Position numbers and translations under genes: made by a program. Below are positions 35,980 to 45,611 of a DNA stretch of 64,000 bases, piece by piece. Under the pieces are notes generated by a model, which was not told the origin of the DNA, searched no databases, and saw only the letters and a program-made list of their open reading frames with translations. Source of the stretch: Paraburkholderia sp. PGU19. Lineage in GTDB: Bacteria; Pseudomonadota; Gammaproteobacteria; Burkholderiales; Burkholderiaceae. The stretch is from contig NZ_AP023181.1 of assembly GCF_013426915.1 (NCBI RefSeq), positions 496,001 through 560,000 of the forward strand. Reading direction: 5' to 3'. Numbering within the stretch: the stretch's first letter is position 1; the number at the start of each line of letters is the position of its first letter.

Positions 35980-36897
35980 ATGGACCATCGACGTCTTGCG
36001 CCAGGCACGCTGTGGCCCGCCATCGAGCGGCAGACAGGACACGCGCTGCGCTGCGGCGCGCTGCAACCTATCGATACCGTTCAGGCCGTCATCGAAAGCG
36101 GCGTTGTCCGGTTCGTCGTGCGGCAGGTGTCGAGCCTCACGCGCAAGGAGCAGCAGCGCCGGCAAGCGCGCAAGCTGCAGACAGAGAAGCGTCCCGTTGC
36201 GAATCCGTTCCTTCCATACGATCCCGACCTGTTCGTCGCCGATATCTCCGATACGCATCTGGCCTTGCTCAACAAGTTCAACGTCATCGATCATCATCTG
36301 CTGATCGTCACACGCGATTTTCAGCGGCAGGAAGCGCTGCTCGATCTCGCGGACTTCGAAGCGCTGATGGCCTGCATGGCGGAATTCGATGGCATCGGCT
36401 TTTACAATGGCGGCCCCGAGGCGGGTGCCAGTCAGCCGCACAAGCATCTTCAGATCGTGCCGCTGCCGCTCGGCGATTCGGGGCCTGCCGTGCCTGTCGA
36501 GCCGATGCTAGCGGAAGCCGTCTCCAATGGGCCAGCGATGCGCGTGCCGGACCTGCCGTTTCGTCACGCATTCGCGCGTGTCGCGCTGGATCAGGCGACG
36601 CCCGCCGATGCCGCAAAGACGGCACTTGGCTGCTACCACGCGCTGCTCGAAGCGGCCGGCGTCGGCGCCACCGAGACCGACGGCGTTCCATGTCAATCGT
36701 CGCCGTACAACCTGCTCGTCACGCGCCAATGGATGCTGCTCGTTCCCAGATCGGCGGAACACGTCGAGAGCGTGTCGGTGAACGCGCTGGGGTTCGCCGG
36801 TTCGCTGTTCGTGCGTGACGCGGCACACCTGGCGTTGATCGAGCGGCTCGGCCCGATGACCGTGCTGCAACGTGCCGCCCTGCCCTGGCCGCAATAG
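35980..36897 (+). CDS. Ap4A phosphorylase/ATP adenylyltransferase (HIT superfamily)
   Basis: A 305-aa member of the ATP adenylyltransferase family. The central NGGPEAGASQPHKHLQIVPLP holds the HIT-like HxHxQ triad with the nucleophile histidine; the C-terminal domain (SSPYNLLVTRQWMLLVPRS) matches DUF4922/ATP_transf. It splits diadenosine tetraphosphate with phosphate into ATP and ADP. A TTG at 35971 overlapping the previous stop is an alternative start. Presumably cotranscribed with the adenosine kinase gene. Confidence 0.88.
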   Translation: MDHRRLAPGTLWPAIERQTGHALRCGALQPIDTVQAVIESGVVRFVVRQVSSLTRKEQQRRQARKLQTEKRPVANPFLPYDPDLFVADISDTHLALLNKFNVIDHHLLIVTRDFQRQEALLDLADFEALMACMAEFDGIGFYNGGPEAGASQPHKHLQIVPLPLGDSGPAVPVEPMLAEAVSNGPAMRVPDLPFRHAFARVALDQATPADAAKTALGCYHALLEAAGVGATETDGVPCQSSPYNLLVTRQWMLLVPRSAEHVESVSVNALGFAGSLFVRDAAHLALIERLGPMTVLQRAALPWPQ

Positions 36898-37021
36898 GAT
36901 CGCCCTATGACCGGCACATGAAACTGGTATTTCCGCCGTATTCGGGCTTCGCCTAATCTCTGCGTATCGGGAACAAACCCGAGAACAAACGCGCTGGCGG
37001 CTGCCGGCGACGGAGACAGGC

Positions 37022-37864
37022 ATGACCGAACAGTCCGCTGCATCCGATGCGCAAACCGTAATCGCCGCCGACATCGTCGTGCCCACATCGGCCGTCGCGC
37101 TGGGCGCCACGCTCGACTACGATGCGCCGCCGCTTCCCGGCGACGCCCTTCCGCTTCTCTGGCACTGGATCTTCTTCCGCCCGACCATCGCGCAGGCGCA
37201 GATCGGCGAAGACGGTCATCCGCGTAAAGGCGGCTTTCTTCCCGACCTCGGCTTGCCGCGCCGCATGTGGGCAGGCGGCCGCCTGCGCTTTCACGCGCCC
37301 GTAACGGTCGGCAGCGCAATCACGCGCGAATCGTCGATCCTGAACGTCAGCGAGAAGCAAGGCCGCACCGGTAAGCTCGGCTTCGTCACCGTGAACCACC
37401 GCATCTATTGCGAAGGCACGTTCGCCATCGACGAAGAACAGGACATCGTCTACCGCGAACCGGCCGCGCCTGGCGCGCCCGCTCCCGCGCCGACCGCCGC
37501 GCCCGATGCCGCGCAATGGCACCGGCAGATCGTCCCCGATGAAGTGCTGATGTTCCGCTACTCGGCACTGACCTTCAACGGCCATCGCATCCATTACGAC
37601 ATGCCGTACGCGACGCAGGTAGAAGGCTATCCGAATCTCGTCGTGCATGGACCGCTGATCGCCACGCTGCTGATGGATCTGCTGCGCAGGCAGTGCCCTG
37701 ACGCGAAGGTGCTCGAATTTTCTTACAAGGCGATGCGTCCGAGCTTCATGGGCAACGCCCTGCATCTGTGCGGCCAGCCGTCGGCGGACGGCAAGACGGT
37801 CGAACTCTGGTCGAAGGACCACGAAGGCTGGCTGACCATGTCGGCGCGCGCGACGCTCGCCTGA
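37022..37864 (+). CDS. FAS1-like/MaoC-fold hydratase, probable itaconyl- or mesaconyl-CoA hydratase
   Basis: A 280-aa double hotdog protein of the FAS1-like dehydratase/HTD2 type (LPLLWHWIFFRPTIAQAQ, RRMWAGGRLRFHAPV, then the catalytic block FRYSALTFNGHRIHYD). Pseudomonas aeruginosa RipB (PA0878) and Chloroflexus mesaconyl-C4-CoA hydratase are of this kind. It should add water to itaconyl-CoA or mesaconyl-CoA to give citramalyl-CoA. GGAG precedes ATG 37022. First gene of the plus-strand half of the putative itaconate module. Confidence 0.8.
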   Translation: MTEQSAASDAQTVIAADIVVPTSAVALGATLDYDAPPLPGDALPLLWHWIFFRPTIAQAQIGEDGHPRKGGFLPDLGLPRRMWAGGRLRFHAPVTVGSAITRESSILNVSEKQGRTGKLGFVTVNHRIYCEGTFAIDEEQDIVYREPAAPGAPAPAPTAAPDAAQWHRQIVPDEVLMFRYSALTFNGHRIHYDMPYATQVEGYPNLVVHGPLIATLLMDLLRRQCPDAKVLEFSYKAMRPSFMGNALHLCGQPSADGKTVELWSKDHEGWLTMSARATLA

Positions 37865-37896
37865 TTCCGCAATCCGCAACTGCATACGACTTGACC

Positions 37897-39060
37897 ATGA
37901 TCCATACCGTCACCGATCCGTTTCAGGACATCCGCGAAGCCGTTCGCGACCTCTGCCAGCAATTCCCGGCTGAGTACTTTCGCAAGGTCGATGAAGAACG
38001 CGGCTATCCCGAAGCCTTCGTCGACGCGCTGACCAAAGCAGGCTGGCTCGCCGCATTGATCCCGCAAGAATATGGCGGCTCGGGTCTGGGGCTGACGGAA
38101 GCGTCCGTCATCATGGAAGAGATCAACCGCTCGGGCGGCAACTCGGGCGCGTGCCACGGGCAGATGTACAACATGGGCACGCTGCTGCGCCACGGCTCGG
38201 CGGAACAGAAACGCTTGTACTTGCCAAAGATCGCGAGCGGCGAACTGCGCCTGCAATCGATGGGCGTCACCGAGCCGACCACGGGCACCGACACGACCAA
38301 AATCAAGACCACGGCCGTGCGCAAGGGCGACCGCTACGTCGTCAATGGGCAGAAGGTGTGGATCTCGCGCGTCCAGCATTCCGACCTGATGATCCTGCTC
38401 GCCCGCACCACGCCGCTTGCGGACGTGACGAAGAAAAGCGAAGGCATGTCGATCTTCATCGTCGATCTGCGCGAGGCGATCGGCCACGGCATGACGGTTC
38501 GTCCAATTCCGAACATGGTCAATCACGAGACCAATGAACTGTTCTTTGACAACCTGGAAATCCCCGCCGAAAACCTGATCGGCGAAGAAGGCATGGGCTT
38601 CAAGTACATCCTCGATGGACTGAACGCCGAGCGCACGCTGATCGCGGCCGAATGCATCGGCGACGGCTACTGGTTCATCGACAAGGTCTCGCAGTACGTG
38701 AAGGACCGCGTCGTGTTCGGCCGTCCGATCGGCCAGAACCAGGGTGTGCAGTTCCCGATTGCGCGTTCATACATCAACGTCGAAGCAGCGAACCTGATGC
38801 GCTTCGAGGCCGCGCGCCGCTTCGACGCGCACGAACCGTGCGGCGCGCAAGCCAACATGGCCAAGCTGCTCGCCGCCGATGCTTCCTGGGAAGCGGCCAA
38901 CGCCTGCCTGCAGTTTCATGGCGGCTTCGGCTTTGCCGCTGAATACGACGTCGAGCGCAAGTTCCGCGAGACGCGTCTCTATCAGGTCGCGCCCATCTCG
39001 ACGAACCTGATCCTGTCGTACGTCGCCGAGCATATCCTCGGTCTGCCGCGTTCCTTCTGA
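37897..39060 (+). CDS. Acyl-CoA dehydrogenase
   Basis: A 387-aa flavoprotein dehydrogenase with the N-terminal helical domain from MIHTVTDPFQDIREAV, the FAD-binding VTEPTTGTDTT and the C-terminal FHGGFGFAAEYDVERKF. At the usual catalytic glutamate position of short-chain enzymes (IYEGT) it reads LYQVAPIST, so the base must lie elsewhere, as in isovaleryl-CoA-type enzymes, or the reaction differs. P. aeruginosa PA0879, next to the itaconate genes, is the positional equivalent. Electrons should go to ETF, whose genes lie in the convergent operon. ATG 37897 fits the family start. Confidence 0.85.
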   Translation: MIHTVTDPFQDIREAVRDLCQQFPAEYFRKVDEERGYPEAFVDALTKAGWLAALIPQEYGGSGLGLTEASVIMEEINRSGGNSGACHGQMYNMGTLLRHGSAEQKRLYLPKIASGELRLQSMGVTEPTTGTDTTKIKTTAVRKGDRYVVNGQKVWISRVQHSDLMILLARTTPLADVTKKSEGMSIFIVDLREAIGHGMTVRPIPNMVNHETNELFFDNLEIPAENLIGEEGMGFKYILDGLNAERTLIAAECIGDGYWFIDKVSQYVKDRVVFGRPIGQNQGVQFPIARSYINVEAANLMRFEAARRFDAHEPCGAQANMAKLLAADASWEAANACLQFHGGFGFAAEYDVERKFRETRLYQVAPISTNLILSYVAEHILGLPRSF

Positions 39061-39074
39061 GAGCGAGCCCGATC

Positions 39075-40253
39075 ATGCGTCCGCTCCAAGGCATCAAGGT
39101 CGTCACATTCGAACACGCGATCGCCGCGCCCTTCTGCACCCGTCAGCTCGCCGATCTCGGCGCGCGTGTCATCAAGATCGAACGGCCAGGCGCGGGCGAT
39201 TTCGCACGCGGCTACGACGAGCGTGTGTCGGGCCTCGCGTCGCATTTCGTGTGGACGAACCGCTCGAAGGAAAGCATTACGCTCGATGTCAAGCAGCCGC
39301 AAGCACTCGACATCGTGCACAAGCTGCTCGCCGATGCCGACGTATTCGTGCAGAACCTCGCGCCCGGCGCGACGCAGCGCCTCGGCTTCGACTACGCGAC
39401 GCTGAGCGCGAAGTATCCGAGGCTGATTGTCTGCGATATATCGGGTTATGGACTGGATGGTCCCTTTCGTGACAAGAAAGCCTATGACCTGCTGATTCAG
39501 AGCGAATCGGGCTTTCTGAGCATCACGGGTTCAGAAGGCGAGCCCGCGAAAGCAGGCTGCTCGATCGCGGATATCGCGGCGGGTATGTATGGCTACACGA
39601 ACATCCTCGCCGCGCTGCTCGAACGCGCGCAGACGGGTCGCGGCAAACACATCGACGTATCGATGCTCGAAAGCATGGTCGAGTGGATGAGCTACCCGCT
39701 CTACTACTCGATCGATGGACAGACGCCGCCGCGTCAGGCAGGCGCATCTCACGCGACCATTTTTCCGTACGGTCCGTTCGTCGCCGGCGACGGCAAGACG
39801 GTGATGCTCGGCCTGCAAAACGAGCGCGAATGGAAGAACTTCTGCGAGACCGTGATCGAGCGCCCCGAACTGCTCACCGACGAACGCTTCGCGTCGAACA
39901 GCGGCCGTGCGAAGCATCGCGAGGAACTCACGCGCGTTATCGTCGATGCGTTTTCTGCGTGGACGGCGGCGCAAGTGATCGAACGTCTGGAGAAGGCCAG
40001 CATCGCGAACGCGCGGATGAACGACATGCACGATGTCTGGAACCACGAACAGTTGCAGGCCCGCCAACGCTGGACGCATGTGCAGACGGCTGCGGGCGAG
40101 ATCCCCGCGCTCTATCCGCCCGGCATGGCCGCCAAAGACGAGCCTCGCATGGACGCCGTTCCCGCGCTCGGCGCGCATACGGACGCGATCTTGCGTGAAC
40201 TGGGTTTCAGCGCAGCGGAGGTGGACGCGCTGCGCGCGTCGCATGCCGTGTAG
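39075..40253 (+). CDS. Family III CoA-transferase, probable itaconate/mesaconate CoA-transferase
   Basis: A 392-aa CaiB/BaiF-type enzyme. The N-terminal GIKVVTFEHAIAAPFCTRQL and the block HFVWTNRSKESITLDVK are those I recall from mesaconate/itaconate CoA-transferases, and the catalytic aspartate is Asp138 in YDLLIQ. It should activate the dicarboxylate with CoA from succinyl-CoA. It follows the dehydrogenase by 14 bases. Confidence 0.85.
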   Translation: MRPLQGIKVVTFEHAIAAPFCTRQLADLGARVIKIERPGAGDFARGYDERVSGLASHFVWTNRSKESITLDVKQPQALDIVHKLLADADVFVQNLAPGATQRLGFDYATLSAKYPRLIVCDISGYGLDGPFRDKKAYDLLIQSESGFLSITGSEGEPAKAGCSIADIAAGMYGYTNILAALLERAQTGRGKHIDVSMLESMVEWMSYPLYYSIDGQTPPRQAGASHATIFPYGPFVAGDGKTVMLGLQNEREWKNFCETVIERPELLTDERFASNSGRAKHREELTRVIVDAFSAWTAAQVIERLEKASIANARMNDMHDVWNHEQLQARQRWTHVQTAAGEIPALYPPGMAAKDEPRMDAVPALGAHTDAILRELGFSAAEVDALRASHAV

Positions 40254-40354
40254 CCATTCGACGACCACACATCCGGGCAATCACTTCAAAACAATCGCGC
40301 CCGTCTCGCCCTTCTTCTGCATGTGGCGAGGCAACCCAACCAGGAGACACAACC

Positions 40355-41749
40355 ATGTCCGTCAACGCCGCCGGTCGGCTCGACCGTCTGCCCATTTGCA
40401 GTTTCCACTGGAAGATACTCGGCCTGATTGCCGGTGGCGCGTTTCTCGACGCGTTCGACATCTATCTCGCCAACGGCGCCGTCGCGGCGATGGTCAAGCA
40501 AGGCTTCACCGATCTCCGGCATGGCGCGATGTTCGTCTCGGCGACCTTCGTCGGCATGATGATCGGCGCGTATGCGGCGGGCCATATCGGCGACCGGCTC
40601 GGACGACGCTACTCGTATCAGCTGAATCTCGGTATCTTCGGGCTGGCTTCGATTGCCGCGTGCTTCGCGCCGAACATCGAATGGCTGATCGTGCTGCGCT
40701 TCATCATGGGCGTGGGACTCGGCGCCGAACTGGTGGTCGCGGCGGGCACGCTGGCCGAGTTCGTGCCGCCCGCGACGCGCGGCAAGTGGGTATCGCTGCT
40801 TGCGATCATCATCAACAGCGGACTGTTCGCCGCGCTCGCGGCGGGCTACTGGATCATCCCGAACCTTGGCTGGCGCTATATGTTCGCGATTGCGGGTATC
40901 GGCGCGCTGATCGTGTGGTTTCTGCGTCACCGGATGCCCGAATCGCCGCGCTGGCTCGAATCGACGGGGCACCTCGACGAAGCGGAAGCGACGCTCGCCG
41001 CGATCGAGCGCGAAGTCGAAGCGCGCGTCGGCACGCTGCCGCCCGTGCAGCGCGTGGTGAACCTCAACGTCGGCGCGGTGCCGCTGAGCGCGCTGTTCGC
41101 GCCGGGCATGCGCGGGCGCACCTGCGTTGCCGCGCTCACCGCGATTGCCGTCAACATCGGGCTGTATGGTTTCATCGCGTGGCTGCCGACCTTCTTCGTC
41201 AGTGAAGGTCTGTCGATCGTCAAGTCGCTCGGCTTCGTGATGCTGATGTCGATCGGTTCGCCCGTCGGCGGCCTGGTCGGCTATCTGATCGCGGACCGGA
41301 TCGGCCGCGCGAAAGGCATCGTGCTCGCCGCGCTGGTCAGCATCGTGCTGGGGTGGATCTACGTGACGTTGCGCGAGCCTGCGCAGATCATCGTCGTCGG
41401 CTTCTGTCTCGTCACGACGATCTATACGATCACCACGCTCGGGCTGTTCGGCTACATTCCCGAACTGTTCCCGACGGAAGTGCGCCTGCGCGGCACGGGC
41501 GTTGCGGGAACATGCGGACGTGCCGCGTCGATTGCGACGCCGTATCTGGCGCTGCTGCTGTATCAGCGTGTCGGTGTATCGGGCGTCATTGCGATGGTGA
41601 GCGTGATCTTTGCCGTGCTGTGCGTCGCAATCTGCATTCTTCGCGTCGAGACGAGCCGGCATGCGCTCGAAGATGTCGCGCCGGGAACCAGCGACGCCAC
41701 CTCTGCCGCCGATACCCGCGACTCCGCGCATGCGGCGGAACACGCTTGA
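40355..41749 (+). CDS. MFS metabolite:H+ symporter
   Basis: A 464-aa major facilitator with 12 spans, related to sugar/aromatic-acid/dicarboxylate symporters. Marks are FLDAFDIYLANGAV in helix 1, the loop GDRLGRRYSY and FGYIPELFPTEVRLRGTG in the second half. Last gene of the plus-strand operon, with AGGAG before the ATG, so likely the importer of the substrate of this module (itaconate or a similar C5 diacid), replacing the TRAP transporter found in P. aeruginosa. Confidence 0.88.
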   Translation: MSVNAAGRLDRLPICSFHWKILGLIAGGAFLDAFDIYLANGAVAAMVKQGFTDLRHGAMFVSATFVGMMIGAYAAGHIGDRLGRRYSYQLNLGIFGLASIAACFAPNIEWLIVLRFIMGVGLGAELVVAAGTLAEFVPPATRGKWVSLLAIIINSGLFAALAAGYWIIPNLGWRYMFAIAGIGALIVWFLRHRMPESPRWLESTGHLDEAEATLAAIEREVEARVGTLPPVQRVVNLNVGAVPLSALFAPGMRGRTCVAALTAIAVNIGLYGFIAWLPTFFVSEGLSIVKSLGFVMLMSIGSPVGGLVGYLIADRIGRAKGIVLAALVSIVLGWIYVTLREPAQIIVVGFCLVTTIYTITTLGLFGYIPELFPTEVRLRGTGVAGTCGRAASIATPYLALLLYQRVGVSGVIAMVSVIFAVLCVAICILRVETSRHALEDVAPGTSDATSAADTRDSAHAAEHA

Positions 41750-41762
41750 GCGCAGATCGAAC

Positions 41763-42710
41763 TCAGCCGGGCGTGCCCTGCTTGCGCAGCGTCACGCCCT
41801 GCCATGTTTCGCATTCGACCTGCTCGGCAATCAGCTCGATGAGCGTTTCCCGCACGGCCACCGTCGCCGAATGCATCGGCACGCCATTCGGCCAGCAGAT
41901 GCTGGCAGGACGGCGAATGACGGGATCGACGATCTTGCGCATCTTCGGCATGCGCGTTTGATCGAGTTGCGCGAGCGCGGACGACGGCAGAATCGTGCAC
42001 GCACGGCCCGAATGTGCGATCAGCAGCATCGACGGCAACGAATCGATATCGGCGATGATATTCAACTCGACCTTCTCGCTAGAAAAGGTCCGTTCGATCA
42101 AAAGCCGCAAGCCATTCGACACACCCGGCGCCACCAGCTTGACGCCAGCGAGCTTCGCGAGCGGACAAGTCGTAGAACGCGGCGAGACCGTGCCGCCTGG
42201 TTCGCCGAGTAGATAGAGCGTTTCGTCGAGCACGGGTAACGCGGAAATGCCGGGCGTGTCGGACTCGCGAAACAGGATCGCAAGGTCCAGTCTGCCGTTC
42301 GCGAGCAACTCGTTGAGATAGCCGCTCATGCTCTCGAAGAACTGCAGACGGATACCTGGATAGCGATCCTGAATCCGCTCGAAGAGCGGCACGGCGAGCA
42401 CCGATGCCATCGTGGTCGGCAGACCGACTGCCACTGTGCCCGACTCGCTGCCCGCGCCTTTCGTCACTTCCTGCTTGAGCTGTTCCATCTGCCGCAGCAC
42501 GAGCCGCGCATGCCGATAGAGCGCATCGCCTTCGGCCGTCGGCGTGACGCCATGATTGCTGCGCAATAGCAGCGACACGCCAAGTTCCTCTTCGAGTCGC
42601 GCCATCTGCTGACTCAGTGAAGGTTGCGCGACAAAGAGCTTTTCCGCCGCTTTGCCAAGACTGCCGTAATCGACGATGCTGACAAAGTAGCGGAGCTGGC
42701 GGACGTCCAT
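41763..42710 (-). CDS. LysR-family regulator (Nac/CynR-like)
   Basis: A 315-aa LysR protein starting MDVRQLRYFVSIVDYGSLGKAAEKLF with a standard winged helix and ligand domain. It lies downstream of citE (141-base gap) and converges on the MFS gene, so it is embedded between the two halves of the itaconate-like module and is the likely sensor, comparable to the LysR gene PA0877 beside the Pseudomonas rip genes. The longer frame from 42794 is rejected on family start. Confidence 0.88.
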   Translation of the reverse strand: MDVRQLRYFVSIVDYGSLGKAAEKLFVAQPSLSQQMARLEEELGVSLLLRSNHGVTPTAEGDALYRHARLVLRQMEQLKQEVTKGAGSESGTVAVGLPTTMASVLAVPLFERIQDRYPGIRLQFFESMSGYLNELLANGRLDLAILFRESDTPGISALPVLDETLYLLGEPGGTVSPRSTTCPLAKLAGVKLVAPGVSNGLRLLIERTFSSEKVELNIIADIDSLPSMLLIAHSGRACTILPSSALAQLDQTRMPKMRKIVDPVIRRPASICWPNGVPMHSATVAVRETLIELIAEQVECETWQGVTLRKQGTPG

Positions 42711-42851
42711 GAGCGGTTGAAGGTGTGGGCAGTTGTGCGATGAGCGCCGTTCGGTTTGTCGATACGTGTTGGGGCGCTTGGGCTGGGAGCCCATTTTATA
42801 CTGCCGCTTGCTCGATGGACGTGGGATGCGCGCTCTATACGTGCGGAGCGT

Positions 42852-43670
42852 TCAGGCGCGGCTTGCGTCGAGAATGCCTTGTGCGCGAAGAATCACGGGC
42901 CGGTCGACCATTTTCCCATCCACCGCCACCGCTGCGCCGCTCCCGCGATCGAACGCGTCGAGCACTTTCTTCGCCCACGCTATCTCCGCCTCGCTGGGCG
43001 CGAAGCAATCGTTGATCGTCGAAACCTGTTTGGGATGTATGCAGAGCTTGCCCGCGAATCCCCAGCGCTTTGCTTTTGTGGTTTCGGCTTCGAGTGTTTG
43101 CGCATCGTCGATGGCGGGCGTCACGCCGTCGATGGGCGGCCGTATCTCCGCGACGCGCGAAATCATCACGAGCTTCGCGCGAAACGTATCCAGTTCCTCG
43201 CCATCGGATGCCATGCCCATGTCGGCGCAAAAGTCGAGCGTGCCGAACATCAGCTGATGAACGAAAGGCGCCTTCGCGACTTCGAGCGCGTTCCACATAC
43301 CCTTCGCGCTTTCGATCAATGGAAAGACGGGCATCGTGCTTCGGGTCCGCGAAACGAGCGTGGTGACATCAGCTGCGCGTTCCGCTTTCGGCAAGACGAT
43401 ACCCGCGACGCCGCGTAGCTTGCCGAGCGCGGCGTCCTTCTCGAACCACGGCGTGCCGACTGCGTTCACGCGGATCAACACCGGGCGTTCTGGCGAGAGC
43501 CACTCGGCTACGGCCTCTCTCGCACGGTCCTTGTCGCCGGGTGCGACGGCATCTTCCAGATCGACGATGACGGCGTCCGCGCCGCTGCTCAAAGCCTTCT
43601 CGAAGCGTTCCGGACGCGTGCCCGGAACGAACAGAAACGAGCGATGCTGGCGATTAACAGGCTGCGACAT
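42852..43670 (-). CDS. CitE-like lyase, probable citramalyl-CoA lyase
   Basis: A 272-aa HpcH/HpaI-fold protein with RSFLFVPGTRPERFEKAL, the acidic VIVDLEDAV and FPLIESAKGMWNALEV motifs. CitE-like proteins without CitD/CitF partners are usually citramalyl-, malyl- or related CoA lyases; here it should split citramalyl-CoA to acetyl-CoA and pyruvate. GGGAG lies five bases before ATG 43670. It starts 24 bases after etfA and is probably cotranscribed with the ETF genes. Confidence 0.85.
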   Translation of the reverse strand: MSQPVNRQHRSFLFVPGTRPERFEKALSSGADAVIVDLEDAVAPGDKDRAREAVAEWLSPERPVLIRVNAVGTPWFEKDAALGKLRGVAGIVLPKAERAADVTTLVSRTRSTMPVFPLIESAKGMWNALEVAKAPFVHQLMFGTLDFCADMGMASDGEELDTFRAKLVMISRVAEIRPPIDGVTPAIDDAQTLEAETTKAKRWGFAGKLCIHPKQVSTINDCFAPSEAEIAWAKKVLDAFDRGSGAAVAVDGKMVDRPVILRAQGILDASRA

Positions 43671-43694
43671 CTCGACTCCCGACAAATGTGTTCG

Positions 43695-44627
43695 TCACAG
43701 TGCGCCCGTCAGTTCCGGCACGACGGTGAACAGATCGCCGACGAGGCCATAATCCGCGACGCTGAAAATCGGCGCTTCTTCGTCCTTGTTGATTGCGACG
43801 ATGATCTTCGAGTCCTTCATGCCAGCCAGATGCTGGATCGCGCCGGAGATGCCGACTGCGATGTACAGTTGCGGCGCGACGATCTTGCCGGTTTGACCGA
43901 CCTGGTAGTCGTTGGGCACGTAGCCAGCGTCGACGGCTGCGCGCGATGCGCCCAACGCGGCCTGTAGTGTGTCTGCCAACGGCTCCAGCACTTTCGTGTA
44001 GTTCTCGCCGCTGCCCAGACCACGACCGCCCGAAACAATGATCTTCGCGCTCGTTAGTTCCGGACGATCCAGCTTCGTGACTTCGCGGCTCACAAACTGC
44101 GAGATGCCTGCGTCTGCCGCTGCGTCGATCTTCTCGATGGATGCACTGCCGCCTTCCGCTGCAACGGGCTCGAAGCCTGTTGCGCGCACCGTGATGACCT
44201 TGATCGGGTCTTGAGATTGAACCGTAGCGATTGCGTTGCCAGCATAGATCGGGCGCTCGAATGTATCGGCGCTGACCACGGCGGTGATGTCGCTGATCTG
44301 CGCGACGTCGAGCTTTGCCGCGATGCGCGGCGCGATGTTCTTGCCGTAAGCCGTCGCCGGCGCGAGGATGTGCGAGTAATCCTTCGCGATATTCAGCACC
44401 GTCGCCTCGACGTTTTCCGCGAGACCAGCCGCCAGTTGCGGCGCATCGGCGACCAGCACCTTCGCCACGCCCGCCACCTTCGCAGCCGCATCCGCTGCGC
44501 CTTGTGCGTTGTGACCCGCAACCAGCACATGAAGGTCGCCACCGATCTTCTGCGCGGCAGCAACCGTATTGAGCGTCGCTGCCTTCAGCGCCGCGTTGTC
44601 GTGTTCAGCAATCACCAGAATCGTCAT
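43695..44627 (-). CDS. etfA: Electron transfer flavoprotein alpha subunit
   Basis: A 310-aa ETF alpha chain. The C-terminal FAD domain shows [27 protein letters not shown], and the preceding arginine loop [11 protein letters not shown] is intact. With EtfB it passes electrons from acyl-CoA dehydrogenases to ETF-quinone oxidoreductase. Starts 15 bases after etfB. Location beside the acyl-CoA dehydrogenase module suggests a dedicated or shared role there. Confidence 0.95.
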   Translation of the reverse strand: MTILVIAEHDNAALKAATLNTVAAAQKIGGDLHVLVAGHNAQGAADAAAKVAGVAKVLVADAPQLAAGLAENVEATVLNIAKDYSHILAPATAYGKNIAPRIAAKLDVAQISDITAVVSADTFERPIYAGNAIATVQSQDPIKVITVRATGFEPVAAEGGSASIEKIDAAADAGISQFVSREVTKLDRPELTSAKIIVSGGRGLGSGENYTKVLEPLADTLQAALGASRAAVDAGYVPNDYQVGQTGKIVAPQLYIAVGISGAIQHLAGMKDSKIIVAINKDEEAPIFSVADYGLVGDLFTVVPELTGAL

Positions 44628-44642
44628 GTTCTTTTCCGTGCT

Positions 44643-45392
44643 TCAGAGAACTTTGGCTTCGGTCTTGAGCTTCTCGACCAGCGTCTTTACGTCGGCCACC
44701 TTCACGCCAGCCGAGCGCTTCGGCGGCTCGCTGACTTTCAGCGTCTTCAGACGCGGCGTGACATCGACGCCCAGGTCTTCAGGCGTCACGATTTCGAGCG
44801 GCTTCTTCTTTGCCTTCATGATGTTCGGCAGCGTCACATAACGCGGCTCATTGAGGCGCAGATCGGTCGTGATCACAGCCGGAAGCGTCAGCGACAACGT
44901 TTCCGCGCCGCCATCCACTTCACGCGACACCGTCGCCTTGCCGTCCGCCACGACAACTTTCGATGCAAACGTCGCTTGCGGCAGATTAGACAGTGCAGCG
45001 AGCATTTGCCCCGTCTGGTTAGAATCGTCGTCGATGGCCTGCTTGCCGAGAATCACGAGCGAAGGCTGTTCCTTGTCAACCAGCGCCTTGAGTAACTTCG
45101 CAACCGCCAGCGGTTGAAGTTCCTCATTCGACTCGATCAACACAGCGCGATCCGCGCCGATCGCCAGTGCCGTACGCAGCGTTTCCTGACACTGCGCGAC
45201 ACCGCAAGAAACGGCAATCACCTCGCTGACAACACCCGCCTCCTTCAACCGCACCGCTTCTTCAACAGCGATTTCATCGAACGGATTCATCGACATCTTT
45301 ACATTCGCAATATCGACGCCCGTGTTATCCGACTTCACGCGGACCTTCACGTTGTAGTCAACCACTCTTTTGACAGGGACCAGCACTTTCAT
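44643..45392 (-). CDS. etfB: Electron transfer flavoprotein beta subunit
   Basis: A 249-aa ETF beta chain starting [17 protein letters not shown], with the AMP-binding region and the recognition loop [20 protein letters not shown] that docks on dehydrogenases. GGAG precedes ATG 45392. First gene of the etfB-etfA-citE unit. Confidence 0.95.
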   Translation of the reverse strand: MKVLVPVKRVVDYNVKVRVKSDNTGVDIANVKMSMNPFDEIAVEEAVRLKEAGVVSEVIAVSCGVAQCQETLRTALAIGADRAVLIESNEELQPLAVAKLLKALVDKEQPSLVILGKQAIDDDSNQTGQMLAALSNLPQATFASKVVVADGKATVSREVDGGAETLSLTLPAVITTDLRLNEPRYVTLPNIMKAKKKPLEIVTPEDLGVDVTPRLKTLKVSEPPKRSAGVKVADVKTLVEKLKTEAKVL

Positions 45393-45611
45393 GGTCGTCT
45401 CCACCTTTATAGAAGAATCACGAGCCTGAGCTTCGTTGGCAGCCTCTATTTGAAAGCCTGCCCTGCGTCAACGCAAATACCAGATTGCTCTGCCCGCCAT
45501 AGGTTTCGGCGATGACGGGCACCCTCGCTGCCGATTTTTTGCAACCCACCTACAATAGCTGTGGTCACGGCGAAGCCCCTCGCCGGTGTTGTTAGACAAC
45601 GCATTTACATC

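Noticed and set aside
42852..43670. Citrate lyase beta subunit
   Set aside because: No citD, citF or citC nearby; the itaconate-type neighbours favour citramalyl-CoA lyase.
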